This document shows, piece after piece, positions 16,816-23,121 of a stretch of 23,121 bases of DNA. The notes below the pieces were generated by a model. It made no database searches and was not told the origin of the DNA. It was given only the letters and a program-made list of their open reading frames with translations. A program made the position numbers and the translations under genes. Each line of letters opens with the position of its first letter. Position 1 is the first letter of the stretch. The stretch comes from a virus. The stretch covers positions 1 through 23,121 of IMG/VR virus record IMGVR_UViG_3300031977_001569; one strand, written 5' to 3'.

Positions 16816-19018
16816 TATTTATCATTTTTGATAACATACCTTTATTGTTATATTTTGAAAAACCAAAATTTAATTTTGAATTTTCTTTTAGTGGACTAGG
16901 TCTATATAAATTTTTATTACAAGCCATTATAGCTAAACCCGAACTAATAGCAGCATCAAACTTTGTTCTGTTATTAATATCAAATCTAGCCCAATCATTT
17001 AAAGTTTCATTAAATGATATATTACCATATTGTCCTTCTTGTGTTAAACCCACGTGTTGCTGTATATAACTTTCAATAGCTGCAGCATGAGCCTGCTTGA
17101 TGTCTTCACTAGAGTTAGGTATTCCACCTACCTCTTTTTCAGCTGTTGATAATTTGTTCCATATTTTATCAGGTCTGTTCATTGAATAACCTCTATAACC
17201 TCTACGCTTTAAATAATATAAAAGCCTTGGTTTGTTATTTTCTGCAAGTAACGGCATGCCATAAAATACTAATGCCATTAATACATCTTCAAAAAACATT
17301 TCAGCTGTTTCTGGTCTTGCTACATATTCTAAAAAAAATGTATTAGGTGGTGCATCTTCCATGCTAAACTTAGTTAGCCCGTGCAAAGCACCTTTAGAAC
17401 CTCTTTTATCTACTGTTCCTGATATATCATAACTATCACAACCAAAAGCACCTATATGCTCATTTGCTGGTAGTTTTTTACCATTTTTTAATATGTATCT
17501 ATTTTGCAAGTTCATTGGTGGTACCCAAGATAAATTAAACCTACCGTTTTGATCTGGATAAAATCTAACATTTGTATCTTTAATACCGTTTTCCCAAACA
17601 AAACTACCTTTTATAGGTTTTGCTTGCGTTTCATTATAGTCTATTTGTTCGTATATTTTTACTAAATTAAATATACTACTTTTAGTTTCATCTCTGAAAG
17701 CATGTTCTTCAGTTCTTGGAAACTGTCTATAATATTCATTTAAAGCGTCTTGATCATTTTTTAACCCATCCGCTTCATTTTGCCAGTGCGAAATAACTCC
17801 AGTATCAATGACATCATTATGAGGACCGTATACTTCTGTTTCTGGATTTTCAAATACAGGTATCCCGTATTCATCAATAAAACCTTCATAGTTCCACTCC
17901 ATTGGAATAAAAAAAGAGTACAGACCCGAATTAGTTTGGCCATTTCTGTTTCGTTTAGTAACATCTGAATTATAATATAACTTTTTAAAATTACCACCAC
18001 CTTTGTCTAACGCGTTACACGTTGATCCCATCATACATTTTCCTATAATTCTACTACCTAATCGTAAAGTAGTTTTAGTTACACGCCAGTTATTTAATAT
18101 ATTATCTGGTCTTTCCCATTTACCAGATTCATCATGTACTAGTAATTTAAGCTTTTCACCATCATAACTGTTATCACCTGTGTTTTTCCAGTCTATTGTT
18201 GTATCAAGACCTGTTAATTGTTCAGGTTTATCGTTGCTTGTTATTTTTCTTCTTGTAAGCTTTGAAGCTGGTACTCTATAAGCTAACTCTGTTTTTGGTC
18301 GATCCATACCGTCTTGAATCGGTTTAAAGAAAAAAGGATAATTAACTGATATAGGTACAACTTTATCTGTAAACATCTTTTTAGCATCAGCACCAGACTT
18401 AGATAATATACCAAATCTTGCATCTGATGATATTGTAGCTAAGTTAACTGTTTCGCCAGAAGCCATGAAAGAAAAACCAGATCGTCTGTTTTTTAAATAA
18501 CACATACCGTAACATCTGTTATCTGCTTTACAAGCTTCCCAAAATATAAAAAACAATCTATTTGCTTCTCTAAAATCAGGCTTACCTACATCTATTTTAG
18601 ACCACTGAAGATACATATAATGAGTACCGCTAATATAAGTAGCAACACTCTTGTTATAAAACCAAAAACCTTCATCTCTTCTTTTAAACTCATCTTCTAT
18701 GTAGTCTATATATTTTTCTTTGAAATTAGCAGGATAATCTCTCCAGTCAAATATTGTTTTTATTTGATTTAATTCTTTTGGGTATGGAGTTACCTGCCAT
18801 TTATTTTTTTCAAACTTATGTACTTTAGCTGGTTGTTTAGGTAATGCTATTTTAAGGTTTTGTATTTCGTAAACATCACCTATAGTGCCATCTTTAGATA
18901 TAACAACAACATCGTGTTCTTTATTATATCCATACTTCCATTTCTTACCTTTATTTAATCTTTTGATAGTATTTTCACGTATAGGTTTTATAACCTTGCA
19001 TAAACCTTGAGAATACAT
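16808..19018 (-). CDS. terL: Large terminase subunit (TerL)
   Basis: This 736-residue protein contains both terminase activities. The ATPase domain has a divergent Walker A (KNRRSGFS, residues 176-183), Walker B with catalytic Glu (LLVHDE, D296 and E297) and a coupling motif (GKCMMGSTCN, around 326-335). The C-terminal RNase H-like nuclease shows a first acidic site at GCDSYD (D528 and D531) and later candidate metal-binding residues in FFEDVL and in RFDINNRTKFDAAI near 678-691. The Walker A lacks a standard GKT/GKS and has R-R-x-G-x-S, a variant common in large terminases. The ATG overlaps the upstream stop by one base (TAATG), and the stop overlaps the portal start by 8 nt. It would pump and cut concatemeric DNA at the portal. 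Confidence 0.92.
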   Translation of the reverse strand: MYSQGLCKVIKPIRENTIKRLNKGKKWKYGYNKEHDVVVISKDGTIGDVYEIQNLKIALPKQPAKVHKFEKNKWQVTPYPKELNQIKTIFDWRDYPANFKEKYIDYIEDEFKRRDEGFWFYNKSVATYISGTHYMYLQWSKIDVGKPDFREANRLFFIFWEACKADNRCYGMCYLKNRRSGFSFMASGETVNLATISSDARFGILSKSGADAKKMFTDKVVPISVNYPFFFKPIQDGMDRPKTELAYRVPASKLTRRKITSNDKPEQLTGLDTTIDWKNTGDNSYDGEKLKLLVHDESGKWERPDNILNNWRVTKTTLRLGSRIIGKCMMGSTCNALDKGGGNFKKLYYNSDVTKRNRNGQTNSGLYSFFIPMEWNYEGFIDEYGIPVFENPETEVYGPHNDVIDTGVISHWQNEADGLKNDQDALNEYYRQFPRTEEHAFRDETKSSIFNLVKIYEQIDYNETQAKPIKGSFVWENGIKDTNVRFYPDQNGRFNLSWVPPMNLQNRYILKNGKKLPANEHIGAFGCDSYDISGTVDKRGSKGALHGLTKFSMEDAPPNTFFLEYVARPETAEMFFEDVLMALVFYGMPLLAENNKPRLLYYLKRRGYRGYSMNRPDKIWNKLSTAEKEVGGIPNSSEDIKQAHAAAIESYIQQHVGLTQEGQYGNISFNETLNDWARFDINNRTKFDAAISSGLAIMACNKNLYRPSPLKENSKLNFGFSKYNNKGMLSKMINND

Positions 19019-19290
19019 TATTTAGATCTTCTTTCCGCAAAACCACTAAAAGATTCTTGCTTATTTTCTTTTACAACACCATCTAACATAGCTTGTTCAG
19101 CCTCAATGCGATTAAGTATTTCAAAAGCATCAAATATAGCTAACTTTTTAGTTGCTGCAGCGTTTTTAAGTCTATCAGCAGAAACATCATCTTCTGTTTC
19201 AACTATAGGTTCTTTAGCTACTTTAACTAATTCATCAACTGCTCTGTAACCAGCTTGGATTATATTCTTTTTCTTTTCCTCTGTACTCAT
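19018..19290 (-). CDS. Small helical protein, possible small terminase subunit
   Basis: This 90-residue protein begins MSTEEKKKNIIQAGYRAVDE. It is helical and charged, with ADRLKNAAATKKLAIFDAFE and ILNRIEAEQAML in the second half. Its gene lies immediately upstream of TerL and its stop overlaps the TerL ATG (TAATG), so the two are probably translationally coupled. This position and size fit a small terminase subunit, which binds packaging sites and regulates TerL, but no clear helix-turn-helix is visible. I use the ATG at 19290. A TTG four codons upstream (19302) is possible but less likely. The start overlaps the end of the preceding gene by 56 nt, so ribosome re-initiation may help. Confidence 0.55.
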   Translation of the reverse strand: MSTEEKKKNIIQAGYRAVDELVKVAKEPIVETEDDVSADRLKNAAATKKLAIFDAFEILNRIEAEQAMLDGVVKENKQESFSGFAERRSK

Positions 19291-19813
19291 ATTTAATTTC
19301 AATAAAAATGTTTGGAACTCTGTATAATCTTTCTTTGTTTATAACAAACTCATATTCAGCTGCTGAATTATAACCTACTAGTTCACCTTTTTTAAAACTA
19401 CCGTCAGAATATTTAACAATACCTATTTGATCAGCTTCTGATCCATCTTTTTTTTGAATAGGTTTTATAAATGAATAACCAGGTAAGGCTTTCCATTCTA
19501 CTGTTTTTTTGTAAGCAAATACTTGATTGATACTAACCTTGTATAAATCTTTTTTTATATAACTGCTAGAATTACGCTCTTTGCCTCTAGCATCATGCCA
19601 TCTTCTAAAAACATTGTGATGTATAATTATTTCATCACCTTCTTTAATTGGTGTATTAAACTCCGATGGTACACCTACAACAACCGCTTCGCGACTTATG
19701 TATTGATGGTTAAATATCTCAGAGTTTAATATAAGTTTTTTATCACCAATTTTTTTGATATTGTTATATCTTTCTGTTTTTGGTTTTATTAAAAAATAAA
19801 ACGTGCCTTTCAT
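19235..19813 (-). CDS. GroES-like co-chaperonin-like protein, possible internal duplication
   Basis: This 192-residue protein looks beta-rich. Residues 41-101 (REAVVVGVPSEF, KEGDEIIIHHNVFRRW, LYKVSINQVFAYK) follow the GroES fold logic: a strand, the KEGD turn, a loop and a closing LYxV strand. Residues 112-177 (GYSFIKPIQ, IGIVKYSDGS, KKGELVGY, ERLYRVPNIFIEI) repeat the same pattern, which suggests two diverged copies. Phage co-chaperonins such as T4 gp31 replace GroES to fold capsid proteins with host GroEL, and the position beside the packaging and head genes fits that. The flexible GroEL-binding loop is not obvious, so the role is tentative. The gene starts in a one-base TAATG overlap. Confidence 0.5.
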   Translation of the reverse strand: MKGTFYFLIKPKTERYNNIKKIGDKKLILNSEIFNHQYISREAVVVGVPSEFNTPIKEGDEIIIHHNVFRRWHDARGKERNSSSYIKKDLYKVSINQVFAYKKTVEWKALPGYSFIKPIQKKDGSEADQIGIVKYSDGSFKKGELVGYNSAAEYEFVINKERLYRVPNIFIEIKYEYRGKEKEYNPSWLQSS

Positions 19814-20031
19814 TAATATTCTAGATTATATTCAACTGATATAGCCATGTTTTTATTGAAATCTTTCCAAGGTAAAACCTCTTTGTTTTTTTCAATTAAA
19901 ACACTAAACTTGTCATGAGATTCTACTATATCACATATTATGTGGTTACCGTAAACTTCTTGACCAACTGAATAATGCATCGCGTCGTTCTTATAGTCTC
20001 TACCTACGCTAATTTTTCTTATTAGTTTCAT
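19813..20031 (-). CDS. Small conserved-looking protein of unknown function
   Basis: This protein of about 72 residues begins MKLIRKISVGRDYKNDAMHY. It has hydrophobic strands (YGNHIICDIV, FSVLIEKNKEVLPW) and ends near ISVEYNLEY, so a small beta-rich fold is likely. Similar short proteins occur near terminase genes of marine phages as far as I recall, but no function is known to me. Two starts are possible. I prefer the ATG at 20031 because GGAGA lies 8 nt upstream, one of the few Shine-Dalgarno-like matches in the window. The ATG at 20055 would add eight residues and lengthen the overlap with the upstream gene from 23 to 47 nt. Confidence 0.55.
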   Translation of the reverse strand: MKLIRKISVGRDYKNDAMHYSVGQEVYGNHIICDIVESHDKFSVLIEKNKEVLPWKDFNKNMAISVEYNLEY

Positions 20032-20248
20032 CGTTGATTTCTCCAGTGTTAACATTAATGTTTACAGCACCATACTTTTTTTCAAGTTTTTGCTGAAACA
20101 ATTTAACTTCTTGATTAAAATTATTAAATTGACTAATTAGTCCTATTTTTGTAATTTCTAATTCACCAATTCTTATCTGAACTCTATTGAGCTTACTTAT
20201 ATGCTCTTGTAGTTCTGTTAATTCTTTTTTTGCTATTTTTTTTGCCAT
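20009..20248 (-). CDS. Small coiled-coil protein
   Basis: This 79-residue protein begins MAKKIAKKELTELQEHISKL. Residues 5-58 form a Lys/Glu/Leu/Gln-rich helix with heptad-like hydrophobic spacing (LNRVQIRIGELEITKIGLIS). A short tail contains YGAVNINVNTGEI. It is the first gene of the packaging block and follows the promoter-like element at 20299-20270, with the AT-rich leader AAAATTTAATAAA before ATG. The coiled coil suggests an oligomeric scaffold, regulatory or adaptor protein; I know no assigned function. Its stop overlaps the next gene by 23 nt in another frame. Confidence 0.6.
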   Translation of the reverse strand: MAKKIAKKELTELQEHISKLNRVQIRIGELEITKIGLISQFNNFNQEVKLFQQKLEKKYGAVNINVNTGEINDETNKKN

Positions 20249-20269
20249 TTTATTAAATTTTAGTTTTCT

Positions 20270-20299
20270 TTTATATTATCACGCAATTGTCACGCTTTT
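20270..20299 (-). promoter_or_regulatory. Candidate promoter for the packaging/head operon
   Basis: On the minus strand, AAAAGCGT (20299-20292) is followed after 16 bases by TATAAA (20275-20270). The same pairing with the same spacing occurs at 21245-21216 in the only other gap near here. The octamer overlaps the stop codon of the upstream gene. The TATAAA box has a plausible -10 placement, while AAGCGT does not match TTGACA, so a phage-specific or diverged factor is possible. A direct repeat GCGTGA is also present (20296-20291 and 20285-20280). Confidence 0.45.
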
Positions 20300-21192
20300 T
20301 ACTTCTTTTTTGGTTCAGCTATAAACCAGTCTTTGTACATTTCTCGTTTTTTAAGTATGTATTCTAAGTATTTATCTATTTTTTCTTTCCAATTTTTGTC
20401 TACAGCTGGGTTTATAATACCAGACTTTGGACTTGAAAAACATTTATTGATATAATTCTTAATATCATGCTGATTATCAAGCAAATGATTGTTAATACAG
20501 TAAAAAGATCCCATTTGTATGTTATTCCAAACATCAATAGGTTCTATTTTTTTACCTAAAACAGCCGCATATATCATGCTTTCACTAATGTGAGTTGTAT
20601 ATACGTTATTTGCTTTTTGCAGATAATAATACATATCTATATCCCTTGGTAATATATTGCTATCGCCAAAAAAGTCCTTTAATTCACCAATAATTTGATG
20701 TGTTGTTATAGGATGTGGCTTAAAATACATGTTATTACCATGTTTATTTGCTAAAAATTTTAATCTATTCAAGCAAATATTAGATTTTACTTTATTTGAA
20801 CCAGGTAATATAACAATATTATCTTTCGGTTTGTATTGATCAAACTTAGAGTTCCTATCTTGATACTTATTTGCGTTTTTACTCATAACATTTTCAATCA
20901 AATAAGATGAGTAATCAACAACTTCGCAGTCGTCAGCGTAAGCGTCAATCATTTGAGCATACCTAAGCTTTGTGTTTAAAGGTTGCATGTAAAAACTAGT
21001 AGCAAACTCAGTGTATGCTAAAGTTTTAAAATAAGGCATTTCATCAGCCATAACGTCATAGCTAAACTCAATACCAGCCTCAGTACATTTTCTTATAAAG
21101 TATCCTTCTACTTGTTCTAAATCTTCAAGTTTTTTATTTTTTTTGAGATGGCCAATTCTTTTGTCCAACTCACGTCTGTTAAACATTTCCAT
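20299..21192 (-). CDS. GT-B glycosyltransferase-like (capsule/polysaccharide type) protein
   Basis: This 297-residue soluble protein has an N-terminal helical domain followed by a GT-B-like C-terminal half: a strand and loop ILPGSNK (residues 128-134), YFKPHP (156-161) and YTTHISESMIYAAVLGKKIE (198-217). A KPHP motif followed about 40 residues later by an S/T-rich loop, a helix and GK is the donor-site layout of capsule-polysaccharide (KpsS/KpsC-like) and CDP-glycerol or sialyl transferases. The substrate is unknown. It stands alone between two promoter-like elements, like a moron gene, and directly follows the Thr/Ser/Asn repeat protein. It might modify virion proteins or host surface glycans. 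Assignment is tentative; I see no complete family signature, and the protein is short for a two-domain GT-B enzyme. Confidence 0.5.
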   Translation of the reverse strand: MEMFNRRELDKRIGHLKKNKKLEDLEQVEGYFIRKCTEAGIEFSYDVMADEMPYFKTLAYTEFATSFYMQPLNTKLRYAQMIDAYADDCEVVDYSSYLIENVMSKNANKYQDRNSKFDQYKPKDNIVILPGSNKVKSNICLNRLKFLANKHGNNMYFKPHPITTHQIIGELKDFFGDSNILPRDIDMYYYLQKANNVYTTHISESMIYAAVLGKKIEPIDVWNNIQMGSFYCINNHLLDNQHDIKNYINKCFSSPKSGIINPAVDKNWKEKIDKYLEYILKKREMYKDWFIAEPKKK

Positions 21193-21215
21193 ATTATTAA
21201 ATTTAATTTATTAGT

Positions 21216-21245
21216 ATTATAATAGTTACACGTTTTTACGCTTTT
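21216..21245 (-). promoter_or_regulatory. Candidate promoter for the glycosyltransferase-like gene
   Basis: On the minus strand, AAAAGCGT (21245-21238) is followed after 16 bases by TATAAT (21221-21216), directly after the stop codon of the repeat protein and 23 bases before the ATG at 21192. The element has the same octamer and the same 16-base spacing as the one at 20299-20270. TATAAT is a perfect sigma-70-like -10 box, but there is no TTGACA. The flanking CGT and ACG around AAAA form a small inverted repeat. Confidence 0.5.
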
Positions 21246-23121
21246 CTACCTTTCAAACGATACGTCACCTAATTGACCGTAATTACCAGGATCACCGTCA
21301 TACCAGTTTGTATTAGTTTCAAATGTAGTAGTAGTACTCGTATTAAACACTGTAGTTGTGTTAAATGTTGTAGTTGTACTTCTTGTAGTGTTAAAAGTTG
21401 TGGTTGTAGCAGTACTTGTACTAAACGTAGTTGTGGTACTTCTTGTAGTATTAAACGTAGTTGTAGTATTTTTTGATGTACTAACTGTTGTAGTTTTACT
21501 AGTGTTAAAAGTAGTACTTGTAGTTGTGTTAAAAGTCGTAGTCGTATTAGTACTAGTGTTATAAGTAGTAGTTGTAGACTTAGTTGTATTGAAAGTAGTC
21601 GTTGTACTCTTACTTGTACTAACAGTTGTTGTTCTACTAGTATTAAATGTCGTAGTTGTAGCGGTATTAAACGTGGTAGTAGTGTTAGTACTCGTATTAA
21701 ATACCGTTGTCGTGCTCTTAGACGTGTTAAATACTGTAGTTGTGCTCTTAGATGTACTAACCGTAGTCGTTCTACTTGTGTTAAACGTTGTAGTAGTACT
21801 AGTATTAAACGTTGTTGTAGTCGCAGTACTAGTATTGAAAGTTGTAGACGTTGATCTAGTAGTATTAAATGTAGTCGTTGTTGATCTAGATGTACTTACC
21901 GTAGTAGTACGGCTCGTGTTAAACGTAGTTGTTGTACTAGTATTAAATGTAGTGGTTGTACTCTTAGACGTATTATAAACAGTGGTAGTTGACTTACTTG
22001 TAGATACTGTAGTAGTTTTAGACGTATTAAACGTAGTCGTAGTAGACGTATTAAATGTAGTCGTTGTACTTTTAGATGTATTATAAACAGTAGTAGTTGA
22101 CTTATTTGTAGACACCGTTGTAGCTCTAGATGTGTTAAACGTAGTTGTGGTAGATGTATTAAACGTAGTAGTTGTTGACTTACTAGTATTGTATGTAGTA
22201 GTTGTGTTTCTACTAGTTGATACCGTGGTTGTACGACTAGTATTAAACGTAGTAGTAGTGCTAGTATTAAAAGTTGTCGTAGTGCTCTTACTAGTATTAA
22301 ATGTAGTTGTAGTATTTCTAGACGTTGAAACGGTTGTAGTTCTACTTGTATTAAACGTTGTTAATGTTGTTGTGTTAAACGTGGTAGTCGTCGACTTACT
22401 TGTATTAAACGTTGTTGTAGTGTTTCTACTAGTGCTAACAGTTGTAGTACGACTAGTATTAAACGTAGTTGTCGTAGAGGTATTATACACAGTAACTGTT
22501 GCTGTACTAGTATTAAAAGTAGTTGTTGTAGACTTAGTAGTATTAAACGTAGTTTCAGTTGTTCTAGTAGTACTAACAGTTGTTGTTCTACTAGTGTTAA
22601 ATGTTGTTAATGTTGTTGTGTTAAACGTTGTCGTGGTAGACTTAGTAGTGTTATACGTAGTTGTAGTTGATCTACTAGTACTAATAGTTGTTGCTCTACT
22701 TGTTGATGTAGTTGTACTAGTATTAAACGTTGTAGTCGTATTTTTACTAGTATTAAACGTAGTTGTTGTGTTAAACGTAGTCAACGTAGTAGTATTAAAT
22801 GTAGTGGTAGTACTTCTACTAGTGCTAACAGTAGTGTTTCTTGACTCAATTGTACTTTTACTCGTGTTAAACGTAGTTGTTGTATTAGTACTAGTGTTAT
22901 AAGTTGTATTTCTACTAGTTTGCGTAGTTGTACTAGTATTAAACGTTGTAGTCGTGTTATATGCTGTAATTGTATTAAACGTAGTAGTTGTATTAAATGT
23001 CGTAGTTGTGTTAAACGTAGTAGTTGTATTTGTACTAGTATTGTAAAACGTTGTTGTGTTAGTAGCTGTACTAGTATTGTAACTAGTCAATCTACTTGTA
23101 GCAGTTGCGAAAGTAGTAGTA
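21246..23121 (-). CDS. Thr/Ser/Asn repeat protein, probable fibre or surface protein (5' end beyond the right edge)
   Basis: The frame is open to the right edge. An in-frame TTG at 23090 is not a convincing start because the same repeat text (TTTFATATSR) continues upstream, so the true N-terminus is outside. At least 624 residues are present. Almost all consist of 8- and 10-residue units such as STTTTFNTSK, TTTFNTSR and TTTVSTSR, with an aromatic or Val residue at a fixed place. The last 20 residues are unique (NWYDGDPGNYGQLGDVSFER). There is no membrane segment or enzymatic motif. Regular hydrophobic spacing suggests a fibrous beta structure, perhaps a tail fibre or head fibre shaft; a disordered mucin-like protein is the alternative. 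It precedes a glycosyltransferase-like gene. Function is inferred from composition only. Confidence 0.75.
   Translation of the reverse strand, partial: TTTFATATSRLTSYNTSTATNTTTFYNTSTNTTTTFNTTTTFNTTTTFNTITAYNTTTTFNTSTTTQTSRNTTYNTSTNTTTTFNTSKSTIESRNTTVSTSRSTTTTFNTTTLTTFNTTTTFNTSKNTTTTFNTSTTTSTSRATTISTSRSTTTTYNTTKSTTTTFNTTTLTTFNTSRTTTVSTTRTTETTFNTTKSTTTTFNTSTATVTVYNTSTTTTFNTSRTTTVSTSRNTTTTFNTSKSTTTTFNTTTLTTFNTSRTTTVSTSRNTTTTFNTSKSTTTTFNTSTTTTFNTSRTTTVSTSRNTTTTYNTSKSTTTTFNTSTTTTFNTSRATTVSTNKSTTTVYNTSKSTTTTFNTSTTTTFNTSKTTTVSTSKSTTTVYNTSKSTTTTFNTSTTTTFNTSRTTTVSTSRSTTTTFNTTRSTSTTFNTSTATTTTFNTSTTTTFNTSRTTTVSTSKSTTTVFNTSKSTTTVFNTSTNTTTTFNTATTTTFNTSRTTTVSTSKSTTTTFNTTKSTTTTYNTSTNTTTTFNTTTSTTFNTSKTTTVSTSKNTTTTFNTTRSTTTTFSTSTATTTTFNTTRSTTTTFNTTTVFNTSTTTTFETNTNWYDGDPGNYGQLGDVSFER
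21309..23121 (-). repeat. Protein-level repeat array with 36/46-residue higher-order units
   Basis: The basic units are 10 residues (STTTTFNTSK type) and 8 residues (TTTFNTSR, TTTVSTSR). In the middle they combine in the order 10+10+8+8, giving a 36-residue (108-base) super-unit repeated at least five times in a row. The three units nearest the C-terminus gain an extra 10-mer and become 46 residues. The TTVSTSR-like marker occurs 12 times. Toward the N-terminus the order becomes irregular. At DNA level the copies differ strongly in codon choice, so this is a coding repeat and not a simple satellite. Confidence 0.85.

Noticed and set aside
19300-19302. TTG start for the small gene before TerL
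   Set aside because: An ATG four codons downstream (19290) has the AT-rich leader typical of this genome and gives a shorter overlap.
21273-22902. Long plus-strand open frames rich in Val and Leu (the longest at 22132-22902)
   Set aside because: They are antisense shadows of the Thr/Ser/Asn repeats: GTA, GTT and GTC are the complements of Thr codon combinations. They have no leader, and all neighbours are on the minus strand.
23088-23090. TTG as start codon of the repeat protein
   Set aside because: The same frame continues upstream to the window edge with identical repeat-type residues, so the gene is truncated rather than starting here.
21309-23121. CRISPR array, satellite repeat or diversity-generating target
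   Set aside because: Units are multiples of three, keep one open frame and vary mainly at synonymous sites. There are no constant DNA repeats with unique spacers and no reverse transcriptase or template repeat in the window.

Overview
The window is part of the genome of a tailed, double-stranded DNA phage. It is AT-rich and essentially fully coding, and every supported gene lies on the minus strand, so transcription runs from high to low coordinates. Most start codons follow AT-rich leaders of the type TAATAAAATTATG rather than a GGAGG Shine-Dalgarno sequence. This is the initiation style of Bacteroidetes/Flavobacteriia and their phages, so a marine or aquatic Bacteroidetes host is the best guess (inference). 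Gene order and protein sizes (about 736-aa TerL, 806-aa portal, 486-aa capsid protein, then several connector/tail proteins and one very long tail protein) suggest a short-tailed, crAss-like (Crassvirales-type) or related marine podovirus. I could not test this by profile search.

Reading in the direction of transcription: (1) 23121-21246, the 3' part of a very unusual Thr/Ser/Asn repeat protein built from 8- and 10-residue units, probably a fibre or other surface structure, cut by the window edge. (2) 21192-20299, a protein with GT-B glycosyltransferase-like motifs, set between two short gaps that share a promoter-like arrangement (AAAAGCGT, 16 nt, TATAAT/TATAAA). (3) 20248-19018, four tightly overlapping small genes: a coiled-coil protein, a short conserved-looking protein, a GroES-like protein with apparent internal duplication, and a possible small terminase subunit. 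(4) 19018-11333, the packaging and head block: large terminase, portal, small head protein, scaffold-like protein and major capsid protein, closed by a strong intrinsic terminator with a TTCG loop. (5) 11258-8526, three connector or tail-completion candidates. A leader before the second of them can form two competing stems or a pseudoknot. (6) 8522-3057, a 1373-aa tail/muzzle-like protein and a 444-aa companion. (7) 3041-1, two helical, Gln/Ala- or Lys/Glu-rich proteins that look like internal virion (ejection/cargo) proteins, then the start of another gene running off the left edge.

Together this is a late structural/packaging operon. TerL with its small partner fills a capsid made by the scaffold and capsid proteins through the portal. 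The connector proteins and the long muzzle-like protein close the tail, and the last genes would supply proteins ejected with the DNA. The most interesting part is the right end, where a Thr/Ser/Asn repeat protein with heavily varied codons lies beside a glycosyltransferase-like gene. No gap exceeds about 75 bases. I found no tRNA, rRNA, CRISPR array, integrase or insertion sequence.
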